From NCBI GenBank assembly GCA_900128395.1, contig LT649731.1, positions 1-15,050 of the forward strand: DNA of 15,050 nt. The letters run 5' to 3'. Below the pieces are notes generated by a model. The model was given only the letters and a program-made list of their open reading frames with translations. It made no database searches and was not told the origin of the DNA. Positions 1-7,629 of this stretch are shown here, in pieces. Every line of letters begins with the position of its first letter. The first letter of the stretch is position 1. Source of the stretch: Stramenopiles sp. TOSAG23-2 (Eukaryota; Sar). The translations under genes were made by a program, and so were the position numbers.

Positions 1-80
1 ATAAATAATATCATATGTTTATACGTACCAGTATAATAAATAAGTATTTAAAAATCATTTTTGATTTGAGATGTTAATGA

Positions 81-135
81 ACGGGAGTAAAAGAAATTTA
101 TATAATATATGAGTAAGAGAACATTTTATATATAT
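81..135 (+). repeat. 5' module, copy 1 (matches 738-792)
   Basis: This stretch begins ACGGGAGTAAAA and ends in ATGA followed by GTAAGAGAA, and it aligns with 738-792 over about 50 bases with only a handful of differences and one gap. In both copies an ATG (here 109-111) lies one base before a good 5' splice site (GTAAGA). This suggests a short first exon ending just after the start codon. The similarity was read by eye. AT-rich DNA inflates such matches, but the shared G- and C-containing words (ACGGGAGTAAAA and GTAAGAGAA) are hard to explain by chance. Confidence 0.5.
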
Positions 136-240
136 GATATATTTCTTAATATAATATAACAATATTATATATAATTATTATATTACGAAGTATGATATAT
201 ATGGTTAAAATCTAAAGTTATATTTAATTTTACTTCTCCC

Positions 241-684
241 ATGGTAAAAAACACTATATATTTTTATATATGTGTTCTCAGCGCAGCTCCTTCAATAATG
301 ATGGATGACACGGATGACAGTGATGATAGTGAGTCACCATCAATTGAGATATATCCTATGAATACTCGGGATTTCAGGGATGAAATGGGTGGTGCTACAA
401 GACGCATGCAATTAACGAAGGACTATGTAACAGCCAATGCAACTTTTCAAGCAGGAAGTATAGGGACGGTTATTGAGGGAACCACACGTAAGGATAGGAA
501 ATTGAAAATTAAGTTGGATAAGGATACCACAGAAAAAAAATACAGATTGATAAAGGGAACAGATCTACAACTTTATACATTTAAGAATGAAAAAGAAGTG
601 GTTTGTCTAAACGAGAAGAATTGTCAATCTAATTCATCAAATTCGGAAGAGGATTTTATCTATAGAATATTAAGCATACTATAA
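241..684 (+). CDS. Hypothetical small acidic/basic protein, possibly spliced
   Basis: I do not recognise this protein. Read without splicing it is 147 residues. A short hydrophobic start (IYFYICVLSAA) could pass for a signal peptide. It is followed by an Asp/Ser-rich stretch (residues 21-32) and a lysine-rich part with a glycine turn (AGSIGTVIEG) that looks like a small beta-barrel, perhaps SH3- or KOW-like; that is inference only. A second model fits as well: exon 1 is only ATGA at 109-112, an intron runs 113-286 (GTAAGA...CGCAG), and exon 2 starts at 287 in the same frame, giving a 133-residue protein starting MTPSIMMDD. In that model the apparent signal peptide is intron sequence. The duplicated upstream module supports the spliced model. 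Function is unknown. Confidence 0.45.
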   Translation: MVKNTIYFYICVLSAAPSIMMDDTDDSDDSESPSIEIYPMNTRDFRDEMGGATRRMQLTKDYVTANATFQAGSIGTVIEGTTRKDRKLKIKLDKDTTEKKYRLIKGTDLQLYTFKNEKEVVCLNEKNCQSNSSNSEEDFIYRILSIL

Positions 685-737
685 ATACATATTACACTAG
701 TGACCCTTTAAATCGTTTATGATTTTGGATATAACTT

Positions 738-792
738 ACGGGAGTAAAAAAACTTTATATAAATTATGTGTAAGAGAAAATTTTTATATGTG
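738..792 (+). repeat. 5' module, copy 2 (matches 81-135)
   Basis: Second copy of the module, about 657 bases downstream in the same orientation. It carries the same ACGGGAGTAAAA start and the same ATG plus one base before GTAAGAGAA, with ATG at 766-768. The sequence after the splice donor (AAATTTTTATATGTGTGTTC) also resembles the stretch just before the probable acceptor of the first gene (near 260-277). The two flanking genes therefore probably share an ancestral first exon and intron. Confidence 0.5.
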
Positions 793-1030
793 TGTTCAAT
801 ACTCTCTATCTCAGGAATAATATTCAATCCTACTATAGTAAAGCCCAATAATGCACGTCTGCAAACTAATACAAGCATGAGTAGGGTTCTATCCTTCGTC
901 GGGGTCACTCGAAAGCGGCGAGGCTGTCAAAGTGAAAGATCCTGCTGTGGAACAACAACCGGTAACTGTCCGGATAAAGATCTTGGAATGGCACAGTTGT
1001 GGCAAAAAGCCGCGGATTTGTTCACCTTAA
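766..1030 (+). CDS. Candidate short two-exon gene or gene remnant, GC-rich exon
   Basis: Proposed model: ATGT at 766-769, an intron 770-884 (GTAAGA, then ACTAATAC branch-like sequence at 865-872, acceptor GTAG), then an exon 885-1030 ending in TAA, encoding about 49 residues. The exon frame reads smoothly (ESGEAVKVKDPAVEQQP near its start). It has roughly even base composition, far above its surroundings, and uses G/C-ending codons such as GGC, GTC, CTC and CCG. The wording GEAVKVKDP recalls the C-terminal tail of Gypsy-type retroelement polyproteins (a G-x-x-V-R-V-x-D-P pattern), so it may be an element fragment; this is weak. The unspliced alternative is a 103-residue frame from the same ATG to 1077. 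Either could be a remnant. Confidence 0.25.
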
Positions 1031-1077
1031 GCTCTTGTAGATCTCTAAAAGTTTCGTCGACCTATATTGTGCTTTAA

Positions 1078-1295
1078 GAGCCAGTCCTGCTCCAATATAT
1101 AGTGCATCTTGAGATAATAAAATATTTCATTTTTTTAAAATATTTTTTTTTTTAAATAATTTTAAAATATATTATAATATTTTAATATATTAATTTAATT
1201 AATAATAAAAAAATAAAAAATACTGATATATATTTTTAAAAAAACAAAGTGCAGCGCGCGTACACACCATACTGTACTGTTTCTTTTTTTAAAAA
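1078..1295. other. Very AT-rich gap
   Basis: This short stretch between the candidate gene and the end of the uL15m gene is mostly A/T runs (1120-1235). I see no gene in it. One copy of the 9-mer ATACTGTAC lies at 1269-1277, just beyond the uL15m stop codon. Confidence 0.5.
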
Positions 1296-2258
1296 TTAAT
1301 CATCATCCACAGCAGACATTTTATTTCCTTCACCTTCGCGTTCACCTTCTCCTACCACCGTATTATTGTTACTATCACGATTTCTAACAAACACTGAAAA
1401 CTCCCCACGTTTCTCATCACTTGTATAATATTTCATCAATTTAGGTGGTGGCCTTGCACGTCTTGGTAGTGGTCCTAACCCTTCAAATTTTTCTGGTTTT
1501 AACAATACACGTAAACCTAAACGATTGTAATAGACGCTTGTGATCGTCCCGCCACATTTTTCTATAGCATCAATCGCTGAGTTAGATGCACCAGATACTT
1601 CAATATTAATTGGTGTTGAAAACGATTTTGAACCTTGACCTAATAATTTAACACCAAATTTTATTTTTCCAACAATACCAGAAACATATAAATGTTTCAT
1701 TGTAATTGTTTCTTTTGGATTTAGTCTACCAGCTTCAATAAATTTTTCCAATTTATCTAAATTTAATTGTTCCGGTTTTTTTGCAAATTTGTTTCTAAAG
1801 CCGCGTTTAGGTAAACGGCGATATAATGGAGTTTGTCCACCTTCAAAACCAATTCGTATACCTCCATTAGCACGTGCTTTTTGTCCTTTATGGCCACGAC
1901 CAGCTGTTTTTCCCAAACCAGAACCAGGACCACGTCCTTTACGTTTTTTTTGCTTTTTTGCACCTGGATTGTCTTGTAATGTATTTAAACGTACACCATC
2001 GTATTTCAATATTGTTTGATGTGGACCAACTTTACCATGTTTGATATTACTATTAGCAGTTGCAGCTGCTACAAATGTTCTTGTTGAAAAATGATTATTA
2101 TTATTATTATTATTATTACTGTTGTTATTACGAAGTATATAATTATTATTATTATTACTATTATTTATTGTTGGTGATGCTGTTGTTGTTATTCTCCCTA
2201 TATTTAAAAAAGGAACTGTCCTTTTACAAGATTTTATGAAATATTGATTCAATAACAT
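1296..2258 (-). CDS. MRPL10: Mitochondrial large-subunit ribosomal protein uL15m
   Basis: Structural protein of the mitochondrial large ribosomal subunit (bacterial L15 family; MRPL10 in yeast). The 320-residue frame has a basic, Asn-rich N-terminal leader (about 1-70) likely to direct import. The L15 core follows from about residue 78: the RNA-binding basic, glycine-rich loop at 101-133 ([19 protein letters not shown]), then [18 protein letters not shown] (137-154) and the globular part to about 251, ending in [16 protein letters not shown] 70-residue tail continues past the bacterial end, as in other mitochondrial homologues; it includes [20 protein letters not shown] and an acidic end. Asn runs at 33-39 and 44-55 interrupt the leader, which is unusual but matches other genes here. 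The start is the first ATG of the frame. Family assignment is secure; the symbol follows yeast naming. Confidence 0.95.
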   Translation of the reverse strand: MLLNQYFIKSCKRTVPFLNIGRITTTASPTINNSNNNNNYILRNNNSNNNNNNNNHFSTRTFVAAATANSNIKHGKVGPHQTILKYDGVRLNTLQDNPGAKKQKKRKGRGPGSGLGKTAGRGHKGQKARANGGIRIGFEGGQTPLYRRLPKRGFRNKFAKKPEQLNLDKLEKFIEAGRLNPKETITMKHLYVSGIVGKIKFGVKLLGQGSKSFSTPINIEVSGASNSAIDAIEKCGGTITSVYYNRLGLRVLLKPEKFEGLGPLPRRARPPPKLMKYYTSDEKRGEFSVFVRNRDSNNNTVVGEGEREGEGNKMSAVDDD

Positions 2259-3152
2259 ATTTATATATTGTTATTTGTTATGGTGATAATAACGGTACGT
2301 TTTTGTACATACCATATACATTTCTACCTCTACCTGTGAATATTACTGTATGTATATGTTTATCTATTTTTATCTTCTGTGATGATTTAGAGTGATTAAA
2401 TGATTGGCACATTGATAATATACGTTCGATGAATTTGTGCTGATGATGCTGCTGGTATACTTAAATTAGAGTTTGTTACCGATAAATTTAGTATTGAAAT
2501 AGCATTAAAAGTAAAATATTTTCTTTCCTATATAATTAAAAAATCCAAACTCCGTTATCCTTAATAATAATATGAAGGTCAATCTAAGTACAAATTATTA
2601 GTATACTGTCAAATAAATATATAGAGTTAAATAAAACGTTAGCATTGGTTAAGGAAATATAACGGTATTTTCACCGAGTCTTCGCTTGCGCTCAGATAGA
2701 CTTTAACTTGTAATGCTATTGAGATGCTACAGTATTAAGCTTAATATTAAAACATCCTTTCAATCCTCTCTACTACTTTCAACAGCCTTTCCACGTATAC
2801 CAGTATACACTTTACACTTGTACGAGGCCTCGTATTTAATAAATACCAGTACTAGTCTCTACCACACGTGGTAGACTATTAGTGATTCGTATAGTACAGT
2901 ATAATACAAGCAAGGTGCCAAGGCACCAAGCTGGCAAGCCTCAAAAAAAAAAAATGATACATTAAAACATATACGACCGTTTTACCTGAAACAATTAACA
3001 TACGATTACCAGCATCTTATATTAATACGATATTATATATACATATTAATTATTAAGAAAACAATAAGCTTATAATAAAACGTAAAACCAATTACATATA
3101 TATATATATATATCGACAACACTTCGTACTATAAAATTGCAGATAGGAAACC
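2259..3152. promoter_or_regulatory. Divergent intergenic region with a palindrome cluster
   Basis: This 894-base gap separates two divergent genes, so it should hold both promoters. No convincing frame is seen. Positions 2795-2927 are packed with inverted repeats: GTATAC twice (2795-2808), TACGAGGCCTCGTA (2821-2834, perfect), GTATTTAATAAATAC (2832-2846), CTACCACACGTGGTAG (2859-2874) and GGTGCCAAGGCACC (2914-2927). A TA microsatellite lies at about 3096-3114. A 3' splice-like TTGCAG just before the downstream ATG might mark a 5'-UTR intron; no donor was picked. Confidence 0.5.
2795..2927. repeat. Cluster of five short inverted repeats
   Basis: Five dyad-symmetric sites fall within 133 bases: arms of 6 with a 2-base spacer (2795-2808), a perfect 14-mer (2821-2834), arms of 7 with one central base (2832-2846), arms of 7 with two central bases (2859-2874) and arms of 6 with two central bases (2914-2927). 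Several are GC-rich against an AT-rich background. They could be binding sites for dimeric factors, or the remains of a small inverted-repeat element; the sequence does not decide. Confidence 0.55.
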
Positions 3153-4250
3153 ATGTCTAATGACACGTACGATTCGTTATTAGCTGGCACACATGCACCT
3201 TTGTCGAAAGAAGGTGGTACATCCAGTACAAAAGGTTCAAATAAATCTATAAATGAGAAAATAGATTGGAAAGTAAAATTATACCATACAACTTTATCGT
3301 TAGCAAAAATTGAACAAAATGTTCCACCAAATATATTATTGCAATTTATATCATCCTATCTAGTACAAACACCAACAGTTGTGCAAATATTGCAATACTA
3401 TCAAAATAAACTATGGGGAGAAGACGAATTGAAAACAAGCCGTATTATGTGTAGCTTATCTGTTAATTTAGAACCAATTGCAGCAAAACGTGCAGCAGTG
3501 AAATGGGCGGAAAGGCAATTAGAAGAAGTGTCCGACTTAACAGAAAGTTCGGAATATAAACGGTTAGTTCATGGATGGCATTTGGCTTTGGAAAAAGCGG
3601 AAATGGGGGAAGTAGCACATAAACGACGTGCGGTGAAAAAAAAATTAAATAAAAAAGATGACATGATTAAAGCATTTGAAGCGGTGGAAACTAAATTTGA
3701 AAAGGGGCGTGATTTTCAACGTAAACGATTTGAAAAAGTATTGGACTATCATGAAAAATATAATGGCATCGGACGTCAACATGGTAAAATAAGAAAAATG
3801 CAAGAAGTTTTAGATACAGGTTCCTCACGAGATAATGCAAAAAACAAATTGAAACATGCAGCATCCATTTCGTCTGTTATGACATTGTTTGGTTCAAAAC
3901 AACATATGTTAAAACCAAAACAATTGAAACGTTTAAAACATTTACGCCTTGTTATGAAAGTTAGAGATAAATTAGTAGGAAGTATACATAGTCGTCAGAA
4001 TTCACCAACAAATAATAATAATTCATCACCATTATCAAGTGACGAGGATAATAAAAAATCATTCGTGATGCCACCATTAAAAGCTTCATCATCTAGAGAA
4101 ATTAATGAAAACGATATTGAAAATGTGAAAAATAAATCTAATAATCTTGTACCAGCAAGACCAGAATATGATAATACTGGTAGTCGTCATCAACCATCTG
4201 TAAATATCAAAATGCGTACTAGATTCGCTACTTCACCATCAACGAGGTGA
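3153..4250 (+). CDS. Hypothetical basic, helical protein (365 aa)
   Basis: I do not recognise a family. A short polar N-terminus (1-36) is followed by a predicted helical core from about residue 37 to 275, starting IDWKVKLYHTTLSLAKIEQN and rich in charged heptad-like stretches. Examples are KRAAVKWAERQLEEV at 112-126 and the Lys/Arg/Glu-rich segment 143-200, which may form a coiled coil. There is a second basic block at 252-280 (KPKQLKRLKHLRLVMKVRDK). From about 281 the chain turns Ser/Asn/Pro-rich (SRQNSPTNNNNSSPLSSDED) and looks disordered and phosphorylatable. No signal peptide or membrane segment is seen. The helical, basic character would suit a membrane-shaping or scaffold protein, but that is a guess. 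The start ATG has A at -3. The frame is long and intact with codon use like its neighbours, so the gene is very likely real. Confidence 0.8.
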   Translation: MSNDTYDSLLAGTHAPLSKEGGTSSTKGSNKSINEKIDWKVKLYHTTLSLAKIEQNVPPNILLQFISSYLVQTPTVVQILQYYQNKLWGEDELKTSRIMCSLSVNLEPIAAKRAAVKWAERQLEEVSDLTESSEYKRLVHGWHLALEKAEMGEVAHKRRAVKKKLNKKDDMIKAFEAVETKFEKGRDFQRKRFEKVLDYHEKYNGIGRQHGKIRKMQEVLDTGSSRDNAKNKLKHAASISSVMTLFGSKQHMLKPKQLKRLKHLRLVMKVRDKLVGSIHSRQNSPTNNNNSSPLSSDEDNKKSFVMPPLKASSSREINENDIENVKNKSNNLVPARPEYDNTGSRHQPSVNIKMRTRFATSPSTR

Positions 4251-4713
4251 TTTTATTAGTATAATAATTATTGTATTTCGTATTCTTCCTATTATTATAT
4301 ATAATATATAGAATAACGTAGGTTCTAGTTCTATACAATACTATTTCTATACTATATAGCTCTACGTGGTACCTGGCTTACTATACTGTACAAGATATAG
4401 GCGGCTCTTCTATAGCGTAGCGACGTACGCACGTACCAGCTGGGCTGGGGGCTGGGCCAGAGAGGAGGAAAGAATGGATCAAACCTAATAATACATACAG
4501 TACCGGTGGTTTTAACAACCTAAGCAACCTAAACCATCCACAATATGTACGAATACAATCTGTAATTTCTATAGATAGATAGACAGAGAGAGAGATAGAT
4601 CAACATCTTATTTTTACAAGACAATGTTGTAATATATTTTTAAAAATAATATATATATATACACAACAAAAACTATTTTCGAAAAAGAAGTAAACAATAT
4701 TAACTATTATAAC
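4251..4713. other. Intergenic region with a GC-rich island
   Basis: This gap between two co-oriented genes holds no supported gene. It contains a copy of ATACTGTAC at 4383-4391 and an abrupt G-rich island at 4436-4460 starting CCAGCTGGG and ending GCTGGGCCAG, related to the island at 7256-7290. It also has a GATA/GA microsatellite at about 4570-4600. The downstream part should include the RPC5 promoter. Confidence 0.5.
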
Positions 4714-5883
4714 ATGGATATCGATAACAATAATACTAATAACAACGTTGATGAGGATCCAATTGTAGAAGAAATAGATGTACAATTAATATTTCCACGT
4801 GGTGAATTATATACACTTGATTATCCAATACCATCTGTCACAAATAAATATTTTCAACCGACAAATGCAAGAGTAAGGCCAAATCATTCCATGCTAGAGG
4901 TAGTTTATGATACTAGCGAATGGACAAAATCCCAATTTTTCAACAAAGAATTTGTATCTGGTTCTGGTGCAAATAGATACAAAAACCGTAAATTTTTATC
5001 AACTAAAATTAATATGCGTTCTCAATATGCTTGCGGTCAAATAGAAAATGGCATATTGTATTTATCACCAATATCACAACGCTTATCTATGCGTCCTGAT
5101 TTTTCCCATATTGATAATGAAAATTCAAATGATTCAATGAGTAATAATAACAACAACAGTAGCAATAATGGAAATAACAACAACAACAATAATAATAATA
5201 AGAATAAGAATAATAATAAAAATAGTTTTAATATGAACAATAAAGATGGTGGTTCGTCCTCGTCCTCCTCTTCCAATAATATCCATGATAATAATGATAA
5301 CGGTAATAATAATAATAATAATAATAAAACTTCAATGGTTAGGGTACAAATTAAAAAAGTATTAAATCCAAACTCTATTTTAGCACGTGAAAAGGCATAT
5401 AGTACATTAATGTCAAACAAAAACGCTGAAAAATGGGTTGATTTGAAAGTTGTAAACACTGGTAATAATAAAATTAATATCAACAACGATGCATCAGAGG
5501 AGGACGACGATGATGAGCATGATAATCAACAACTACATCATAAACTTTCATCTTTTGATAGAAATATTGTTAATGATAATAGTAACGGTAATGATCGTGA
5601 TAATACTGTGACGTCGACTACTACAACTACTACAACGACGACGACGACAAGTACAAACAATAATGTGACAAAGTTACATTTTGATGTGTCGCCATCTGAT
5701 TATTTATCAGCTATAGCACCTGCACCTAAAAAAACAATGAGTGATGCTGAAGATATGAGAAAAGTTAAAGGATATGTACCACCATCATCTTCTTCTTCTT
5801 CTAAAAAAGTTGTTCGTGGTGGGAAAAACGAATTGAAAAAGAAAGGTAGTAATTCTAATACTCGTAGTAAAATGGCTTTGTAA
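4714..5883 (+). CDS. RPC37: RNA polymerase III subunit RPC5/Rpc37
   Basis: Subunit of nuclear RNA polymerase III, which transcribes tRNA and 5S rRNA genes. In known enzymes it pairs with Rpc53 (RPC4) in a TFIIF-like module involved in initiation and termination. The N-terminal core is typical: DEDPIVEEIDVQLI (13-26), ELYTLDYPI (31-39), then the ARVRP and LEVVYDT stretches and QYACGQIENGILYLSPI (104-120), matching the Rpc5 dimerisation domain. After an Asn/Ser-rich insertion at about 137-206, conserved sequence resumes at 207-246 (MVRVQIKKVLNP, ending EKWVDLKVV). The C-terminal third is low-complexity: acidic 259-271, a Thr run at 302-312 and a basic end. The protein is close in size to the yeast form and lacks the extra domains of animal RPC5. 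The start ATG is preceded by AAC, a good context. The symbol uses the yeast name. Confidence 0.88.
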   Translation: MDIDNNNTNNNVDEDPIVEEIDVQLIFPRGELYTLDYPIPSVTNKYFQPTNARVRPNHSMLEVVYDTSEWTKSQFFNKEFVSGSGANRYKNRKFLSTKINMRSQYACGQIENGILYLSPISQRLSMRPDFSHIDNENSNDSMSNNNNNSSNNGNNNNNNNNNKNKNNNKNSFNMNNKDGGSSSSSSSNNIHDNNDNGNNNNNNNKTSMVRVQIKKVLNPNSILAREKAYSTLMSNKNAEKWVDLKVVNTGNNKININNDASEEDDDDEHDNQQLHHKLSSFDRNIVNDNSNGNDRDNTVTSTTTTTTTTTTTSTNNNVTKLHFDVSPSDYLSAIAPAPKKTMSDAEDMRKVKGYVPPSSSSSSKKVVRGGKNELKKKGSNSNTRSKMAL

Positions 5884-6453
5884 TTCGTAAAATATGATAT
5901 GTACCGAGTATATTATTCAGTATATTTATTTTCTGAGAGATAGATATTAATTTTGGCTCAAACACTGTACAGAGTGTATTACCTGGTATTCTTTTTGAGA
6001 GTGTAGGAATTGTCATGTGGGGGTAGAAAAATTAAAAATATTAAAAAAATATGCGGTACGTACATGATACTCTGTAATATAAAAATATTACGAGAAGTAT
6101 TAAAAAAAATAATTTATAAAATAATTTTTTATATTTTTTCGTGTAATTTTTTTTTTTATTAAAAATTATAATATTTGTGCAGTAATTTTAACCCGTATCA
6201 TATGATACGAAATATGATATATATATCGAAAAAACAAGATATATTTGTGTGTGGTGTGTGAAACACAATTTTTTTATTCCCTCTCTCTCTTTCAGAACGT
6301 TAAGAGAGGATTATTAAGCCCAAGCATTCAAATTTTACGTATATAATGCAATATTACCGCGTACAAATAAATTTTACTTTTTTACTTTGTACGCTTTGCA
6401 TTATCTTTATTTTTTTTACTTCGTACTACATCATACACGCGAAAAAAACTTTT
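5884..6453. other. Convergent intergenic region with palindromes
   Basis: This gap lies between the 3' ends of RPC5 and the two-exon gene. I see no supported gene. It contains a hairpin-capable GTAATAT-AAAA-ATATTAC at 6074-6091, a perfect 16-base palindrome CGTATCATATGATACG at 6194-6209, and GATATATATATC at 6216-6227. Long A/T runs lie at 6100-6180. These may be transcription-end structures of the two converging genes, but no terminator class can be assigned. Confidence 0.45.
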
Positions 6454-6989
6454 TTACACAATTTTAAACTCTGCCTCTATTGGTGTATAACTTCTACCAT
6501 TGCGTATTGCAAGTTTTCTTCGTTTTGTTTTTTCTTGTTCGCTTGTAAGTAATATTTTTGCTGCCACTGCACCTTTACTATAATTAGTGGTTACCTCTAA
6601 TGCTGGTCGTGTATCATTTGCATCATGTTTTTCCGCCTTGCCAAGATCTGGTTTAAATGTATCATAAATCAACCTAGGTGTTTGTTTTGGATATGGGAAA
6701 TGATCAGTTGTATACGGATGTTTCAATGCATATTCATTATCTATTTGTTTTTGTCGTTCATTTATTTCTTTCTGTATAACATTTTTATACCTTTGCGCTA
6801 GAAATTGTTTCGTAGGTTTTGCAAAATTTGGCATATTACGTCTAAAATCTGTAAGATAGGAGATTAGTAAAAATAATGTTAGTTAATATAGGAAAAGATA
6901 AATATATATATATATAAACCATGTTACTTACATTGATCATACACAAGGAAATTATGATCATGTTTTGTAAATAATACTCGATAATCCAT
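6454..6989 (-). CDS. Hypothetical two-exon basic protein (about 150 aa)
   Basis: I do not recognise it. Exon 2 (6848 down to 6454) encodes most of the protein. Exon 1 runs 6989 to 6932 and begins MDYRVLFTKHDHNFLVYDQ. The 83-nt intron between them has GTAAGT, a CTAAC branch site and TTACAG, and joins the frame at a split Tyr codon (reading YFRRNMPNFAKPTK). The protein is rich in Lys, Arg, Tyr and Pro, helical in the middle (QFLAQRYKNVIQKEINERQK), and has no membrane segment. Its size and charge would suit a small mitochondrial or ribosome-associated protein, but nothing proves that. A second plausible N-terminus, MFRPQSLIERRDGK..., starts at 7062 and is out of frame by one base, so the true start is uncertain and a frameshift is possible. 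Confidence 0.72.
6849..6931 (-). other. Spliceosomal intron (83 nt)
   Basis: On the minus strand the donor is CAAT|GTAAGT, the branch-like motif is ATTAACTAACATT, and the acceptor is TATCTTACAG|ATTTT. Removing it joins two open frames that are otherwise closed. It is the only intron in the window I would call with confidence, and it sets the splice-signal style for judging the weaker candidates near the left end. Confidence 0.85.
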
Positions 6990-7629
6990 AATATTTTGGT
7001 GGTTGTTTATGTTGCTCTAATTTCCCATCGCGTCTTTCTATTAATGATTGTGGTCTAAACATGTTGTTTGTTTTGTGTTATTGTAATGTCCGCCTGTGTG
7101 TTGTATATAGTACAGTATATATCTATATTAACTACTAATAATAACATGTTAATATATATATTATGATGGATGTGTCCATAAGCTATAACGTTTTTTGTTT
7201 TATATATATATCCTGTCTGTGGTGCACTGGTGTGGTGCCTGTGTGTGTTTTGTTTGCCAGCTGGGCCACAGCGCCAGCTGGGCCAGCCAGCACGAAGAAA
7301 ACAGCGAAACTGCCTTTTACCTTTTCTGGTTTTTTTCACTTATTTATAATTAGGATTTTTTTCATCAACCACCATTACGGTACAATTATACCTGGTATTG
7401 TAGTGCATTTTATTATTCTCTTCTTCCTCCATCAATTATTAATATTATTATTTAAATTTGATTAGTGAATTAAAATTTCCAAGATTTGTTTGTTGATGAG
7501 GGGAAAACAAAAATAAAATTATATACATAATACATTGAAATAAATCAACGTGAACCAGAAAGATCATTGTAGAAATAGATTAACAATAAAATACGAGTAA
7601 TATTGTATACAGTCGTAATAGAGGTACAT
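6990..7629. promoter_or_regulatory. Divergent intergenic region with GC-rich direct repeats
   Basis: This gap separates the two-exon gene (minus) from the NIPA-like gene (plus). It may include extra N-terminal coding sequence of the former up to 7062. It carries a copy of the 9-mer as GTACAGTAT at 7110-7118 and two direct copies of GCCAGCTGGGCCA at 7256-7268 and 7273-7285. A 100-codon hydrophobic plus-strand frame crosses it (7163-7465) but looks like chance. The downstream half should hold the NIPA-like promoter. Confidence 0.45.
7256..7290. repeat. GC-rich tandem direct repeat
   Basis: GCCAGCTGGGCCA occurs twice with a 17-base period (7256-7268 and 7273-7285), followed by GCCAG. Each copy contains the palindrome CCAGCTGG. 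It is related to the island at 4436-4460, which also begins CCAGCTGGG and ends GCTGGGCCAG. Both sit upstream of genes in AT-rich surroundings. Confidence 0.6.

Noticed and set aside
717-908. Minus-strand frame of 63 residues opposite the second candidate gene
   Set aside because: It runs antisense through the duplicated 5' module and has AT-driven composition; no independent support.
1022-1126. Minus-strand 34-codon open frame reading ALYIGAGLALKAQYRSTK
   Set aside because: It looks protein-like but has no ATG, is closed on both sides and overlaps the plus-strand candidate exon region. It was not supported as a gene, though it could be a remnant.
2095-2165. ATT-repeat stretches as a CRISPR-like array
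   Set aside because: They are Asn-codon runs inside the uL15m leader read on the other strand; there are no spacers.
4436-4460. Possible G-quadruplex in the G-rich island
   Set aside because: Only three runs of three or more G are present, so a standard four-run intramolecular quadruplex is not supported.
5037-5486. 149-residue Leu-rich minus-strand frame
   Set aside because: It is the antisense shadow of the Asn/Ser-rich part of RPC5: AAT and AAC codons read as Ile/Leu/Val.
6346-6552. 68-residue hydrophobic plus-strand frame
   Set aside because: It overlaps the 3' end of the two-exon gene on the other strand, and its composition follows from T-rich DNA.
7163-7465. 100-residue hydrophobic plus-strand frame
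   Set aside because: It is long for an intergenic frame, but is low complexity, crosses the GC-rich tandem repeat in the middle and has no family signal. Probably chance.
7603-7629. Upstream extension of the NIPA-like frame
   Set aside because: The extension begins at TTG, not ATG, and adds no family-like sequence.
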